Shown one piece after another: positions 43,708-53,425 of a DNA stretch of 64,000 bases; positions within the stretch are counted from its first letter, which is position 1, and every line of letters starts with the position of its first letter. This DNA comes from Trinickia mobilis (GTDB taxonomy: Bacteria; Pseudomonadota; Gammaproteobacteria; Burkholderiales; Burkholderiaceae): positions 225,142-289,141 of the forward strand of contig NZ_JAFLRF010000003.1 in the NCBI RefSeq assembly GCF_017315705.1, written 5' to 3'. The notes below the pieces were generated by a model, which was not told the origin of the DNA, did no database searches, and saw only the letters and a list, made by a program, of their open reading frames with translations. Made by a program: the position numbers and the translations under genes.

Positions 43708-44277
43708 GGTCGAAAACTCCTGTGACTGAGCCGAATCGGGATGCGATTCGCCACGGTTGCCGTAAAAGTGCACGCTCGCGAGTTCGAGCCGGCCACGGAC
43801 AAATCGAAGAAAAAGAAACGCCCGTGCCTCGCGCCGAACACGCGAAAGTGCACTCGAGAGAGATGCTGCTGGTGCGGCGCCTGCCCGCTTGGGAGAGCAG
43901 ATCGAACCGGCGGCTGACGGGGCGAATTCCCCGGGGCCGGCACACGCCGTGTCAAGGCTTGGAACGAAAAAGGCCGGATGAGCGATGCGCTTCAGCGCGC
44001 TGCAACCGACAAGCCTTTCTGTGTCAAAAGTTATTCAATTGCGCTTCGCCGCAAATGAGGCGTGTACGAAATTGAACGCGAATGAAGGTGAATTGCTGTT
44101 GGAACGACGCAGATAGTATCACGATGTAAGCGTTCGCTGCAAATCGGGGCTCGGCGGCGGGCCGGGTGAAGCGCTCGATCGGTTGCTGGACGGGGAATTG
44201 AGGCGGGAGGAGGGGCGGCGATCGGGAACGTGCGGAAAGGCGTTGGCGGTCCTGTCGGAAGCCGGCTTGTCACGGAC
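43708..44277. other. Long upstream region of the ProP-type gene
   Basis: About 570 nt without a supported gene. It holds a candidate promoter at 44113-44142 on the minus strand, leaving a leader of about 400 nt before the transporter, long enough for post-transcriptional control. No known riboswitch signature was recognised. Confidence 0.45.
44113..44142 (-). promoter_or_regulatory. Candidate sigma-70 promoter for the ProP-type gene
   Basis: On the minus strand TTGCAG (44142-44137), an 18-bp spacer and TACTAT (44118-44113). Confidence 0.5.
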
Positions 44278-44307
44278 AAAAAAACCGGCTCGCGAGCCGG
44301 TTTTTTT
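44278..44307 (-). terminator. Terminator of yggX
   Basis: A symmetrical hairpin, ACCGGCTCGCGAGCCGGT, flanked by A7 and T7 runs, so it can work in both directions. It lies 22 nt after the yggX stop. Confidence 0.92.
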
Positions 44308-44328
44308 GAGCCGTACCGCTTGAGAAGG

Positions 44329-44604
44329 TCAGCTTTGCGCGGGCGGCACGTAGCCCGAAGCCTGGTCGGCGCCTTCGCCGAAGAAGAACTTCTCGGTCTG
44401 CTTCATCAGGTACTGTCGCGCGCGCGGATCGGCCATGTTCAAGCGGTTCTCGTTGATGAGCATCGTCTGATGCTTGAGCCACGCTTGCCACGCTTCCTTC
44501 GAAACGCTTTCATAGAGGCGCTTGCCGAGCTCGCCCGGCAGCGGCGGGAAATCGAGGCCTTCGGCTTCCTTGCCGAGCTTCGCGCATTGAACCATACGGG
44601 TCAT
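44329..44604 (-). CDS. Fe(2+)-trafficking protein YggX
   Basis: A 91-aa oxidative-damage protection protein. The family start [20 protein letters not shown] (conserved Cys7), [17 protein letters not shown] and [17 protein letters not shown] are all present. It protects Fe-S clusters from oxidation, probably by moving iron. It lies 58 nt downstream of argA on the same strand and ends at a strong terminator. Confidence 0.95.
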   Translation of the reverse strand: MTRMVQCAKLGKEAEGLDFPPLPGELGKRLYESVSKEAWQAWLKHQTMLINENRLNMADPRARQYLMKQTEKFFFGEGADQASGYVPPAQS

Positions 44605-44662
44605 CTTGTGCTTCTCCTGTAGTCGATGGGGGGACAGCGTAGCGTGACTTGGACGCCGTCGC

Positions 44663-46042
44663 TCAGAGCTGCTTCATCAGCACGAGCGATTTGCGCTGCC
44701 AGTTATAGAGGCGGCGGCGGTCTTCGGGCAGGTCGTCGACCGTGGCCTTCACGAAGCCGCGCTTCAGGAACCAGTGTTCGGTGCGCGTCGTCAGCACGAA
44801 GATGCGCGTCAAGCCGCGTGCCCGGGCGCGCTGCTCGACGCGCTTCAGGATCCGTTCGCCGTCGCCCGAGCCTTGCGCTTCGGGCGCGACCGTCAAGCAC
44901 GCCATCTCGCCGATGCGTTCCTGCGGATACGGATAGAGCGCCGCGCAGCCGAACAGCACGCCGTCGTGCTCGATGACCGAGAAGTGATCGATGTCGCGCT
45001 CGATCTGGTGCCGCCCGCGCCGCACGAGCGTGCCGTCCGATTCGAGCGGCTCGATCAGCTGGAGAATGCCGCCGACGTCGTCCGGCGTCGCTTCGCGCAG
45101 GCTTTCGAGGTTTTCGTACGAGATCATCGTGCCGACGCCGTCGTGCAGGAACAGTTCTAGCAAGAGGCTGCCGTCGAGCGCGTAAGGAACGATGTGCGCC
45201 CGCGCGACGCCGCCGCGGCACGCGCGTACCGAATGCTTCAGATAGAAGCCCGCGTCGCCCTTGACTTCGCCGCTTTCATGCAGCCTGTACGCCTCGTCGA
45301 GCGACATTTCGGCAATCAGCTCGCCGTTCTCGTACGTCAGGCCCTGGGTCTCCGTGAGAAAGACGATCTTGTCGGCGCGCAGCGCGATCGCCGCAGCGGA
45401 CGCCACGTCTTCCATCGAGAGATTGAACGCCTCGCCCGTCGGCGAGAAGCCGAGCGGCGAGAGCAGCACGAGCTTGCCGCTCGCGAGCGAGTGGCGGATC
45501 GATTCCGCGTCGACCTTGCGCACAACGCCGGTGTGCTGAAAATCGACGCCGTCGAGAATGCCCACCGGGCGCGCCGTCACGAAGTTGCCCGACACGACGC
45601 TGATGTGCGCGTGCGCCATCGGCGTGTTCGGCAAGCCCTGGCTGATCGCGGCTTCGATATCGAGGCGGACCTCGCCTGCGGCTTCCTTCGCGGATTCGAG
45701 CGCGCGCGCATCGGTGATGCGCATGCCGTGCGAGAACTCCGACTGCACGCCGTGCAGGTTCATCTGCTCTTCGACCTGCGGGCGCGAGCCGTGCACGAGC
45801 ACGATCTGGATGCCCATCGCCTGCAAAAGCGCGATGTCGGACACGAGTGCGTTGAGCAAGCCCTCGTGTACGACTTCGCCGCCGAAGCCGACCACGAAAG
45901 TCTTGTTCCGGAACTTGTGAATGTAGGGAGCGACCGAACGCATCCAGTCGACGAATTGCGCGTGTTCGGAGACCGTTTCCGATGCCGGCGGGGGGCTCGG
46001 AACGGGCTCGGGCGCAGAGATGAGGTCGGTTTGAGAATTCAT
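44663..46042 (-). CDS. argA: N-acetylglutamate synthase ArgA
   Basis: ArgA makes N-acetylglutamate, the first step of arginine synthesis. The 459-aa protein has an amino-acid-kinase-like domain ([33 protein letters not shown], then [20 protein letters not shown]) and a C-terminal GNAT domain with the acetyl-CoA loop [20 protein letters not shown] and [14 protein letters not shown]. The start at 46042 gives [13 protein letters not shown]; the open frame runs a further 121 codons upstream but that part is antisense to hrpA. The gene is divergent from hrpA with 22 nt between start codons. Confidence 0.95.
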   Translation of the reverse strand: MNSQTDLISAPEPVPSPPPASETVSEHAQFVDWMRSVAPYIHKFRNKTFVVGFGGEVVHEGLLNALVSDIALLQAMGIQIVLVHGSRPQVEEQMNLHGVQSEFSHGMRITDARALESAKEAAGEVRLDIEAAISQGLPNTPMAHAHISVVSGNFVTARPVGILDGVDFQHTGVVRKVDAESIRHSLASGKLVLLSPLGFSPTGEAFNLSMEDVASAAAIALRADKIVFLTETQGLTYENGELIAEMSLDEAYRLHESGEVKGDAGFYLKHSVRACRGGVARAHIVPYALDGSLLLELFLHDGVGTMISYENLESLREATPDDVGGILQLIEPLESDGTLVRRGRHQIERDIDHFSVIEHDGVLFGCAALYPYPQERIGEMACLTVAPEAQGSGDGERILKRVEQRARARGLTRIFVLTTRTEHWFLKRGFVKATVDDLPEDRRRLYNWQRKSLVLMKQL

Positions 46043-46050
46043 GCCGGGAT

Positions 46051-46056
46051 TATAAT
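46051..46056 (+). promoter_or_regulatory. -10 box placing the hrpA start at or next to the ATG
   Basis: A perfect TATAAT lies 8 nt before the hrpA ATG, which would make the hrpA mRNA leaderless or nearly so. The -35 is weak (TTTGAG at 46030 or GGTTTG at 46028) and lies inside or next to the argA start. Confidence 0.5.
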
Positions 46057-46064
46057 GCGCCCCC

Positions 46065-49000
46065 ATGTCGAATGTACCCAAAAAGCCTGCCGCGGCGCGC
46101 GAGCGCGGGCAGCAAGGCGCACGCCCGGTGCGCCGCGTCGAGCCGAATCCCGTTCCGCCGATCGAATTTCCCGAAGCGCTGCCGGTGTCCGGCCGGCGCG
46201 ACGAGATCGCGCGCGCGATCTCCGGGCACCAAGTCGTGATCGTCTCCGGCGAGACCGGCTCGGGCAAGACCACCCAGTTGCCGAAGATCTGCCTTGCGCT
46301 CGGACGAGGGCTCGGCGCGGGCGGCACGGGCCTCATCGGCCACACGCAGCCGCGCCGGATCGCGGCGTCGGCGACCGGCCGCCGCATCGCCGAGGAACTC
46401 GGCACACCGTTTGGCGAAGTGGTCGGCTACAAGGTGCGCTTCACCGACAACCTCGCGCCAGGCGCGTCCGTCAAACTGATGACCGACGGCATTTTGCTCG
46501 CGGAAACGCAGACTGATCCGCTGTTGCGCGCGTATGACACGCTCATCATCGACGAAGCGCACGAGCGCAGTCTGAACATCGATTTCCTGCTCGGCTATCT
46601 GAAGGAGATCTTGCCGAAGCGGCCCGATCTGAAGCTGATCGTGACTTCGGCGACGATCGACGCCGATCGCTTCGCGCGCCATTTCGGCAGTGAAGCGCAC
46701 CCCGCGCCCGTGATCGAAGTGAGCGGGCGGCTCTATCCGGTCGAGGTGCGCTACCGGCCGATCGACGAGGCCAGCCCCGCGGTGAAGGCGGCCGTCGGCA
46801 CGTCCGGCCGCGACCGCCCGAAAAGCGCGCGGGAGGCAGACCGCGACCTGATGGACGCGATCGTCGATGCCGTCGACGAGCTGGGCCGCGAGGGCTCGGG
46901 CGACGTGCTCGTGTTCCTGCCGGGCGAGCGCGAAATCCGCGACGCCGCCGAGGCGCTGCGCAAGCACCATCCGCCGCACACCGAGATCCTGCCGCTCTTC
47001 GCGCGCTTGTCCGCGGCGGAGCAGGAGCGCGTGTTCAAGCCGTCGAACGCGCGGCGCATCGTGCTCGCGACCAACGTCGCCGAAACCTCGCTGACGGTGC
47101 CGGGCATCCGCTATGTCGTCGATACGGGGCTCGCGCGCGTGAAGCGCTATTCGTATCGGAACAAGGTCGAGCAGTTGCAGGTCGAGCCGATCTCGCAGGC
47201 GGCGGCGAATCAGCGGGCGGGGCGCTGCGGCCGCGTCGCCGACGGCGTCTGCATCCGTCTGTACGAAGACACCGATTTCCAGACGCGCACGCGCTTCACC
47301 GATCCGGAGATTCTGCGTTCGTCGCTCGCGTCGGTGATTCTGCGGATGAAGTCGCTCCATCTGACAGAGATCGAAACGTTTCCGTTCATCGAGCCGCCGC
47401 CGGGCCGCGCGATCGCCGACGGCTACCAGCTCTTGAACGAGCTTGGCGCCGTCGACGACGACAACGCGCTCACGCCGCTTGGCCGCGAGCTCGCGCGCCT
47501 GCCGCTCGATCCGCGCGTCGGCCGGATGATTCTCGGCGCGCGCGATCAAGGCTCGCTTGCCGAAGTGCTGATCATCGCGAGCGCGCTGTCGGTGCAGGAC
47601 CCGCGCGACCGTCCGATCGAAGCGCAGGAGCAGGCCGACCAGGCGCACAAGCGCTTCGCCGACGACCGCTCCGAATTCCTGCAGTGGCTCAAGATCTGGA
47701 ATTGGTTCGAGGAAGCCGTCGCGCACAAAAAGTCGAACCGGCAGCTCGCCGACGCGTGCCGCGCGAATTTCCTCTCGCATCTGCGCCTGCGCGAATGGCG
47801 CGACGTGCATTCGCAATTGCTGACCGTCGTGCGCGAGCACGGCTGGCGACTCTCCGAGACCGAAGCCACGTTCGAGCAGATCCACCTCGCTTTGCTGACC
47901 GGCCTGCTCGGCAACCTCGGCCTCAAAGCCGACGACGAGCCGCACTATCTCGGCGCGCGCGGCATCAAGTTCTTCCTGTGGCCGGGTTCGTCGCTCGTCA
48001 AGAAGGCGGGGCGCTGGGTGATGGCGTCCGAGCTCGTCGAAACGAGCCGCCTGTACGCGCGCTGTCTCGCGAAAATCGAGCCCGAGTGGATCGAGAAAGT
48101 CGGCGCGCATTTGCTCAAGAAGTCGCTTTCCGAGCCGCACTGGGAAAAGCGTGCGGCGCAAGTGTCGGCGTATGAACGCGCGGTGCTGTACGGCCTGCCT
48201 GTCTATCACCGGCGGCGCGTCGCGTTCGGCAAGGCGGACCCGCGGCGCGCGCGCGAGCTGTTCATCCGCGGCGCGCTGGTCGATGGCGAGTTCGATACGA
48301 AGCTCGCGTTCTTCGCGCACAACCGCAAGCTCCTCGCCGATATCGAGCAGCTCGAGCACAAGTCGCGCCGCCAGGACGTGCTGGTCGACGACGCGCTGAT
48401 CTTCGCGTTCTACGACCAGGCCCTGCCGCTAGGCATCTGCACGGGCGCGGCGTTCGAGCGCTGGTATCGCGACGAAGTCCGAAAGAGCGGCCAGCCGGAA
48501 GACAAGCTGCGGCTCCTCTACTTGTCGCGCGACGACTTGATGCGCCACGAAGCGGCCGGCGTCACGACCGATCTGTTTCCGAAGCGCATGACGATGGCGG
48601 GGGTCGAAATGGGGCTCACGTACCACTTCGAACCGGGCTCGCCGCGCGACGGCGTGACGCTCGCGGTGCCGCTCTTCTCGCTGAACCAGGTCGACGCGCG
48701 CCGGGCCGAATGGCTCGTGCCGGGCATGGTCAAGGAAAAGACGCAATTGCTGCTGAAGTCGCTGCCGCAGAAACTGCGCCGTCATTGCGTGCCGCTGCCC
48801 GAGTACGCGGCCGGTTTCGTCGAGCGCACGGGAGGCGAGCGCTTCGGCGCGGGCGGTCTTGTCGACGCGCTGATCGCCGACGTCCGCGATACGACGCAGG
48901 TCGCGATGAAGCAGTCCGACTTCAAGCTGGAGACTCTCCCGGCGCACTTGTTCATGAACTTCAAGGTCATCGACGAGCACGGCCGGCAGCTCGCGATGGG

Positions 49001-50096
49001 GCGCAATCTTGCGCAGTTGCGCGCGGAATTGGGCGGCGAGGCCCAGCGGCATTTCCAGAAGCTTGCGGCGGGCGCGACGTTGGGCGGCGGCGCGGCGCCG
49101 GGGGCTGGCCGGGGAGAAGGGGCGCGCGGCGCGGTTCGAGGCGGCCAGGACGAAGCCGCCGGAAAGCCTGCGCCAACCACAGCGTCGGCAGGCGGCGCGC
49201 GCGTCGCGCAAGGCAGCGCGCCGGGGACGGCGCCGGCCACCGCGCTCTACGACAATCTGTCCACGTGGAATTTCGGCAAGCTCCCGGAGCTGCTGGAAAT
49301 CCGCCGCGGCGGACAGACGCTCTTCGGCTACCCCGCGCTCGTCGACCGCGCGACGCACTGCGACGTCGAGGTGTTCGACTCGCCGGAGGAGGCGGCGCGG
49401 ATTCATCGCGCGGGCCTGCGGCGCCTCTTCGCGCTGCAGTTGCGCGAGCCGATCAAGTACCTGGAGAAGAACCTGCCGGGGCTGCGCGAGATGGCGATGC
49501 AGTTCATGCCGCTCGGCACGCAGGAGGAACTGCGCGATCAGCTGATCGACACGGCGCTCGATCGCGCCTGCCTGCAAGAGCCGCTGCCCGACGACGACGC
49601 GAGCTTCCACGCGCGCCGCGACGAAGGCAAGAGCCGCTTGAACCTGCTCGCGCAGGAGATCGCGCGGCTCGTCGGGCAGATCCTCGCCGACTATGCGGCG
49701 GCGGCCAAAAAGCTCGTGCAGGCGAAGCCGTTCGCGGCGGCTCACGCGGATCTGCAGAACCAGTTGAACGCGCTGATCGGCAAGCGCTTCGTGCTCGACA
49801 CGCCCTACGTGCAGCTCGCGCATTTTCCGCGCTACCTGAAGGGCATCGCGCTGCGCGTCGACAAGCTCAAAGCCGACCCGGCGCGCGACACGCGTCAGGC
49901 CGCCGAACTGATGCCGCTCGTGCAGCACTATCAGCGCGCTTTGTCGCAGCGCGGCGGCGTGCCGGATCCGCGCCTCGCGGAGTTCCGCTGGCTCCTCGAA
50001 GAACTGCGGATATCGCTTTTCGCGCAGGAGCTGCGCACGCCGATGCCGGTGTCGGTCAAGCGGCTTCACAAGGTCTGGGAATCGATGCAGCGGTAA
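46065..50096 (+). CDS. hrpA: ATP-dependent DEAH-box RNA helicase HrpA
   Basis: A 1,343-aa helicase that E. coli uses to resolve stalled ribosomes. Walker A GETGSGKTT lies at residues 62-70 and DEAH at 163-166; SATIDADRFARHF and the helicase C motif QRAGRCGRVADG follow. The remaining 700 residues are the HrpA-specific C-terminal part (HA2, OB-like, DUF3418). Near residues 1010-1065 there is a Gly/Ala-rich low-complexity insertion (GAGRGEGARGAVRGG, then TTASAGGARVAQGSA) not expected in the family. The ATG at 46065 has no ribosome binding site, consistent with a leaderless mRNA. Confidence 0.95.
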   Translation: MSNVPKKPAAARERGQQGARPVRRVEPNPVPPIEFPEALPVSGRRDEIARAISGHQVVIVSGETGSGKTTQLPKICLALGRGLGAGGTGLIGHTQPRRIAASATGRRIAEELGTPFGEVVGYKVRFTDNLAPGASVKLMTDGILLAETQTDPLLRAYDTLIIDEAHERSLNIDFLLGYLKEILPKRPDLKLIVTSATIDADRFARHFGSEAHPAPVIEVSGRLYPVEVRYRPIDEASPAVKAAVGTSGRDRPKSAREADRDLMDAIVDAVDELGREGSGDVLVFLPGEREIRDAAEALRKHHPPHTEILPLFARLSAAEQERVFKPSNARRIVLATNVAETSLTVPGIRYVVDTGLARVKRYSYRNKVEQLQVEPISQAAANQRAGRCGRVADGVCIRLYEDTDFQTRTRFTDPEILRSSLASVILRMKSLHLTEIETFPFIEPPPGRAIADGYQLLNELGAVDDDNALTPLGRELARLPLDPRVGRMILGARDQGSLAEVLIIASALSVQDPRDRPIEAQEQADQAHKRFADDRSEFLQWLKIWNWFEEAVAHKKSNRQLADACRANFLSHLRLREWRDVHSQLLTVVREHGWRLSETEATFEQIHLALLTGLLGNLGLKADDEPHYLGARGIKFFLWPGSSLVKKAGRWVMASELVETSRLYARCLAKIEPEWIEKVGAHLLKKSLSEPHWEKRAAQVSAYERAVLYGLPVYHRRRVAFGKADPRRARELFIRGALVDGEFDTKLAFFAHNRKLLADIEQLEHKSRRQDVLVDDALIFAFYDQALPLGICTGAAFERWYRDEVRKSGQPEDKLRLLYLSRDDLMRHEAAGVTTDLFPKRMTMAGVEMGLTYHFEPGSPRDGVTLAVPLFSLNQVDARRAEWLVPGMVKEKTQLLLKSLPQKLRRHCVPLPEYAAGFVERTGGERFGAGGLVDALIADVRDTTQVAMKQSDFKLETLPAHLFMNFKVIDEHGRQLAMGRNLAQLRAELGGEAQRHFQKLAAGATLGGGAAPGAGRGEGARGAVRGGQDEAAGKPAPTTASAGGARVAQGSAPGTAPATALYDNLSTWNFGKLPELLEIRRGGQTLFGYPALVDRATHCDVEVFDSPEEAARIHRAGLRRLFALQLREPIKYLEKNLPGLREMAMQFMPLGTQEELRDQLIDTALDRACLQEPLPDDDASFHARRDEGKSRLNLLAQEIARLVGQILADYAAAAKKLVQAKPFAAAHADLQNQLNALIGKRFVLDTPYVQLAHFPRYLKGIALRVDKLKADPARDTRQAAELMPLVQHYQRALSQRGGVPDPRLAEFRWLLEELRISLFAQELRTPMPVSVKRLHKVWESMQR

Positions 50097-50244
50097 GCGT
50101 TCCCAAACCGCATCCGGCCGCCGTCCATTTCCGCCAAAACCGCGTCAAACCGGCGTTTCCGGACCGATTTTCTATTGAGGCAAGTCAACCGGACGCCCGC
50201 GTAAACGTTCTAGAATGGCGGCTGCAATTTTTTCGTAGGTTGAT

Positions 50245-51267
50245 ATGCGCAAATTTTTCCTCGCGGGCTCGAGCGGCATCTCCGGGGCATTCGCGGCGGG
50301 TGTGGCACTCGCGGCGGCAGCGGGCGTGTTTTCCACCGCCGCGCATGCGAACAACGTCATCGTGCTCAACTCCGGCGAAGCCACGCTGTCGCTGATCGAT
50401 CAGGCGACCCACAAAGTGGTTGCCACCGTGCCGACCGGCAAGGAACCGCATCACCTGATGGCGACGCCCGACAACGCGTCGCTGATCGTCGCCAACTCCG
50501 TTTCGAACAACCTGATGTTCGTCGACCCGAAAACGGGCCAGACGCAGCGCTGGATCGAAAACATCGAAGATCCCTACCAGCTCGGTTTCTCGCCGGACCA
50601 CAAATGGTTCGTGACGACGGGCCTGCGCCTCGACCGCCTCGACATCTACCGCTACGACGGCCACGATCCCGTCCTGGTGAAGCGCCTGCCGCTCGAAGTG
50701 ATGCCCAGCCACATGGCGTTCTCGAACGACAGCAAGACGGTGTTCGTCACGCTGCAGGTATCGGGCGAGCTGGCCGCCGTCGATCTGCCGACGCAAACCG
50801 TCAAATGGAAGATGAAGGTCGGCAAGGTGCCGGCGGGCTTGTGGATGACGCCGGGCGACAAATACCTGCTCGTCGGCATGACGGGCGCCGATTACGTCGC
50901 CGTGGTGGATTGGCGCAATCAGAAGGTCGTCAAGACGATCCAGACCGGCAAGGGCGCGCACAACTTCCGCTCGCTCGACGACGGCCGGCACGTGGCGGTC
51001 AGCAACCGCGTCGCGAGCACGATCAGCATCATCGACGAAGAGACGCTCACCAACGCCGGCGACATCACCGGCCTCTTGCCCGGCCCCGACGACATGGAAC
51101 TGACCTCGGACAAGAAGTACCTGTGGGTGACGTTCCGCTTCGCGAAGAAGGTCGGCATCATCGATCTCGCGTCGCGCAAGCTGATCGAGACCATTCCGGT
51201 CGGGCGCTCGCCGCACGGGATCTATTTCTTCGATCGCGCGCCGGTGACGGCGGCGAATGGCGCGTAA
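50245..51267 (+). CDS. Exported YncE/YVTN-type beta-propeller protein
   Basis: A 340-aa periplasmic protein. The signal peptide ends in STAAHA (about residue 35). The mature part is seven blades of YVTN type: repeats such as VIVLNSGEATLSLIDQATHK, SLIVANSVSNNLMFVDPKTG and YVAVVDWRNQKVVKTIQTGK. Propellers of this kind bind DNA or partner proteins, or serve as surface proteins; no enzyme motif is seen. The stop codon lies in the first unit of a 10-bp tandem repeat (51261-51335). It stands alone between hrpA and a fatty acid hydroxylase gene. Confidence 0.88.
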   Translation: MRKFFLAGSSGISGAFAAGVALAAAAGVFSTAAHANNVIVLNSGEATLSLIDQATHKVVATVPTGKEPHHLMATPDNASLIVANSVSNNLMFVDPKTGQTQRWIENIEDPYQLGFSPDHKWFVTTGLRLDRLDIYRYDGHDPVLVKRLPLEVMPSHMAFSNDSKTVFVTLQVSGELAAVDLPTQTVKWKMKVGKVPAGLWMTPGDKYLLVGMTGADYVAVVDWRNQKVVKTIQTGKGAHNFRSLDDGRHVAVSNRVASTISIIDEETLTNAGDITGLLPGPDDMELTSDKKYLWVTFRFAKKVGIIDLASRKLIETIPVGRSPHGIYFFDRAPVTAANGA

Positions 51268-51335
51268 AGCCGCATAAAGCCGCATAAAGCCGCATAAAGC
51301 CGCATAAAGCCGCATAAAGCCGCATAAAGCCGCAT
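51261..51335 (+). repeat. 10-bp tandem repeat, about 7.5 units
   Basis: Units of CGCATAAAGC: the first is CGCGTAAAGC and contains the stop of the propeller gene, six are identical (51271-51330), and the last is partial (CGCAT). It fills most of the gap before the hydroxylase gene. Confidence 0.95.
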
Positions 51336-51367
51336 TAGCCAACCGGACTCCAGCTCAGGCACCGCTC

Positions 51368-52369
51368 ATGTTCCATCTGATCGTCTCGTCCCTCGACAGC
51401 TTCGTCTCGGCGGTGCAGACGCTGCTCTACGTCGACGTCGTTCAGCCGCTGCTCTTCAAGTTCGACTTGATGGACTACGACGAGGACACGTACGACCGGC
51501 TCTATTGGGTGATCGTCGGCGTGCTCACCATCGTCGCGATGTATGCCGTGCTGCGGCCGCTCGAAGCGCTGATGCCCGTCGAAAAGTGGCAAAACCGCAA
51601 GGCGGTGCGCGTAGACGTGCTGTACACGTTCATCGCGAAGCTCGGCGTCTTCAATCTGTTTTTCTTCTTCGCGTTTCAGCCGATCTTCGACAACTTCCAG
51701 GCGTGGCTGCGCTTCAAGAACATCTCGAACATCGACCTTGACAACCTGTGGCCCGGCGTCACGTCGCAGCCGATCGTCGCGTTTGCGATCTATATCGCCG
51801 TGCTCGACTTCGCCGGCTACTGGTATCACCGCTGGCAGCATCGCTTCGGCGTCTGGTGGGAGCTGCATGCGGTGCATCACAGCCAGCGGCAGATGTCGCT
51901 CTGGTGCGACGACCGCAATCATTTGCTCGACGACGTGATCCAGGCGTGCTTCTTCGCCGCCATCGCGCTCGCGATTGGCGTGCCGCCGGCGCAGTTCGTC
52001 GTGCTCACGGCGGTCACGAACTTCGCGCAGAGCATTCAGCATGTGAACGCGAAGCTGAATTACGGGTGGCTGCTCGAGCGCCTGATCGTGAGCCCGGCGT
52101 TCCATCGCCGGCATCACGCCGTCGGCTACGGACACGAAGGCACCAAGTACGGGTGCAACTTCGGCGTGCTGTTCCCGTGGTGGGACGTGCTGTTCAAGAC
52201 CGCGTCGTGGAATCGCGCAGTCGAGCCTACGGGCATTCGCCAGCAATACGAGGGCGAGTCATACGGCGAAGGTTTCTGGTCGCAGCACTGGCTCGCGTTC
52301 GTGCGCATCGCGCGGCGCCTGTCGCCGAAGCGGCGCGCTTCCGGCGGCGGGGGCGCAGCTGCGGTCTGA
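51368..52369 (+). CDS. Sterol desaturase / fatty acid hydroxylase family protein
   Basis: A 333-aa inner-membrane di-iron enzyme. Four or five hydrophobic segments carry the three histidine clusters: YWYHRWQHRF, WELHAVHHSQRQM and FHRRHHAVGYGHEG. The family hydroxylates or desaturates lipids; in bacteria targets include fatty acyl chains, carotenoids and hopanoids. Substrate unknown here. The start at 51368 (MFHLIVSSLDSF) follows the tandem repeat by 33 nt. Confidence 0.9.
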   Translation: MFHLIVSSLDSFVSAVQTLLYVDVVQPLLFKFDLMDYDEDTYDRLYWVIVGVLTIVAMYAVLRPLEALMPVEKWQNRKAVRVDVLYTFIAKLGVFNLFFFFAFQPIFDNFQAWLRFKNISNIDLDNLWPGVTSQPIVAFAIYIAVLDFAGYWYHRWQHRFGVWWELHAVHHSQRQMSLWCDDRNHLLDDVIQACFFAAIALAIGVPPAQFVVLTAVTNFAQSIQHVNAKLNYGWLLERLIVSPAFHRRHHAVGYGHEGTKYGCNFGVLFPWWDVLFKTASWNRAVEPTGIRQQYEGESYGEGFWSQHWLAFVRIARRLSPKRRASGGGGAAAV

Positions 52370-52567
52370 AGCGGCCCTTTTGCGCGCTTGGGCGCGGCGG
52401 GTCGGCACGGGCCTCGCGCCTCGCGCGTGTTCTTGGCGAGCTTTCACGTTCGTTCGCCTTGCCCCTCTTCATCTGGATGAACCACGCTTAGCGGCGACGC
52501 CGAGAGTGGTTTATTCTGTCCGCGCAACACAGATCCTTCCTAAATCTCTACATTCGTTCTGGCTCGC

Positions 52568-53392
52568 ATGAATGATTTGCTGCGCTCGTTCGGCCGGGCG
52601 CTCGCGAGTGCGCTGCACCCGCGCATGCTCTTCTTGACCTTCGTGCCATTTGCCGTGGCCTCGGTCGTCTGGGGCGTGTTCCTCTGGTTTTCGTGGCAGA
52701 CGCTCGTCAACCGGACCCACGCGTGGCTCGACGGCTGGACGCTGACGAACACGCTCTACAAGATTTTCGATTGGGTCGGCTTCTCGGCGCTGCACACGGT
52801 GATCGCGCCGTTTCTCGTGATTGCGGCGGCGATTCCGCTGATCGTCGTGAGCGTGCTGTTGTTGATCGCGATGCTGTCGATGCCGGCGGTGATCCGCTAT
52901 CTGTCGGCTCGGCAGTTCGCGGGCCTCGAGCTGCGCCGCGGCGGGACCTGGTTCGGCAGCCTCGCGCACGCGCTCGTGACGACGCTGGTCTGTCTCGTGC
53001 TGCTTGTCATCACGCTGCCGCTGTGGCTGATTCCGCCGTTCTTCGCGCTGATCCCGCCGTTCTTGTGGGGCTGGCTCACCTACCGCGTGATGACCTACGA
53101 CGCGCTCGCGCTGCACGCGAGCCGCGACGAGCGGCGCGAACTCGTGCGCCGGCACCGCCTGCCGCTCTTGGTGATCGGCATCGCGAGCGGCCTGCTCAGC
53201 TCGCTGCCGACGCTGTTGTGGGCGTCGTCGGTATGGCTCATTGTGCTGTTCCCGGTCGTCACCGCGGCGACGATCTGGATCTATTCGTTCATTCTGGTGT
53301 TTTCGGCGTTATGGTTCGGCTATTACTGCTTGCGCGCGCTGCAGCGCTTGCGCGCCGAGCAGGCCGACGTTCACGGCGAGCGCCTGGCTTGA
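52568..53392 (+). CDS. EI24 (CysZ-like) membrane protein
   Basis: A 274-aa membrane protein of the EI24 family. The N-terminus MNDLLRSFGRALASALHPRM and hydrophobic blocks around VIAPFLVIAAAIPLIVVSVL and LVCLVLLVITLPLWLIPPF are typical. CysZ members import sulfate, but this copy has no cysteine-pathway neighbour, so a general membrane protein call is safer. It is followed 33 nt later by a CinA-like gene, the usual Burkholderiaceae order. Confidence 0.82.
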   Translation: MNDLLRSFGRALASALHPRMLFLTFVPFAVASVVWGVFLWFSWQTLVNRTHAWLDGWTLTNTLYKIFDWVGFSALHTVIAPFLVIAAAIPLIVVSVLLLIAMLSMPAVIRYLSARQFAGLELRRGGTWFGSLAHALVTTLVCLVLLVITLPLWLIPPFFALIPPFLWGWLTYRVMTYDALALHASRDERRELVRRHRLPLLVIGIASGLLSSLPTLLWASSVWLIVLFPVVTAATIWIYSFILVFSALWFGYYCLRALQRLRAEQADVHGERLA

Positions 53393-53425
53393 GAGCCGGG
53401 GCGCTCTATTTTTCGCGAGGCGGCT

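Noticed and set aside
41896-43725. A 609-aa plus-strand frame over the ProP-type gene
   Set aside because: His/Arg/Glu-rich shadow of a transporter on the other strand.
49080-49250. Frameshift or gene fusion in hrpA at the Gly/Ala-rich segment
   Set aside because: The frame continues into conserved HrpA sequence on both sides, so it is a low-complexity insertion, not a frameshift.
51261-51335. CRISPR-like array
   Set aside because: Units are 10 bp, directly adjacent and without spacers, so this is a simple tandem repeat.
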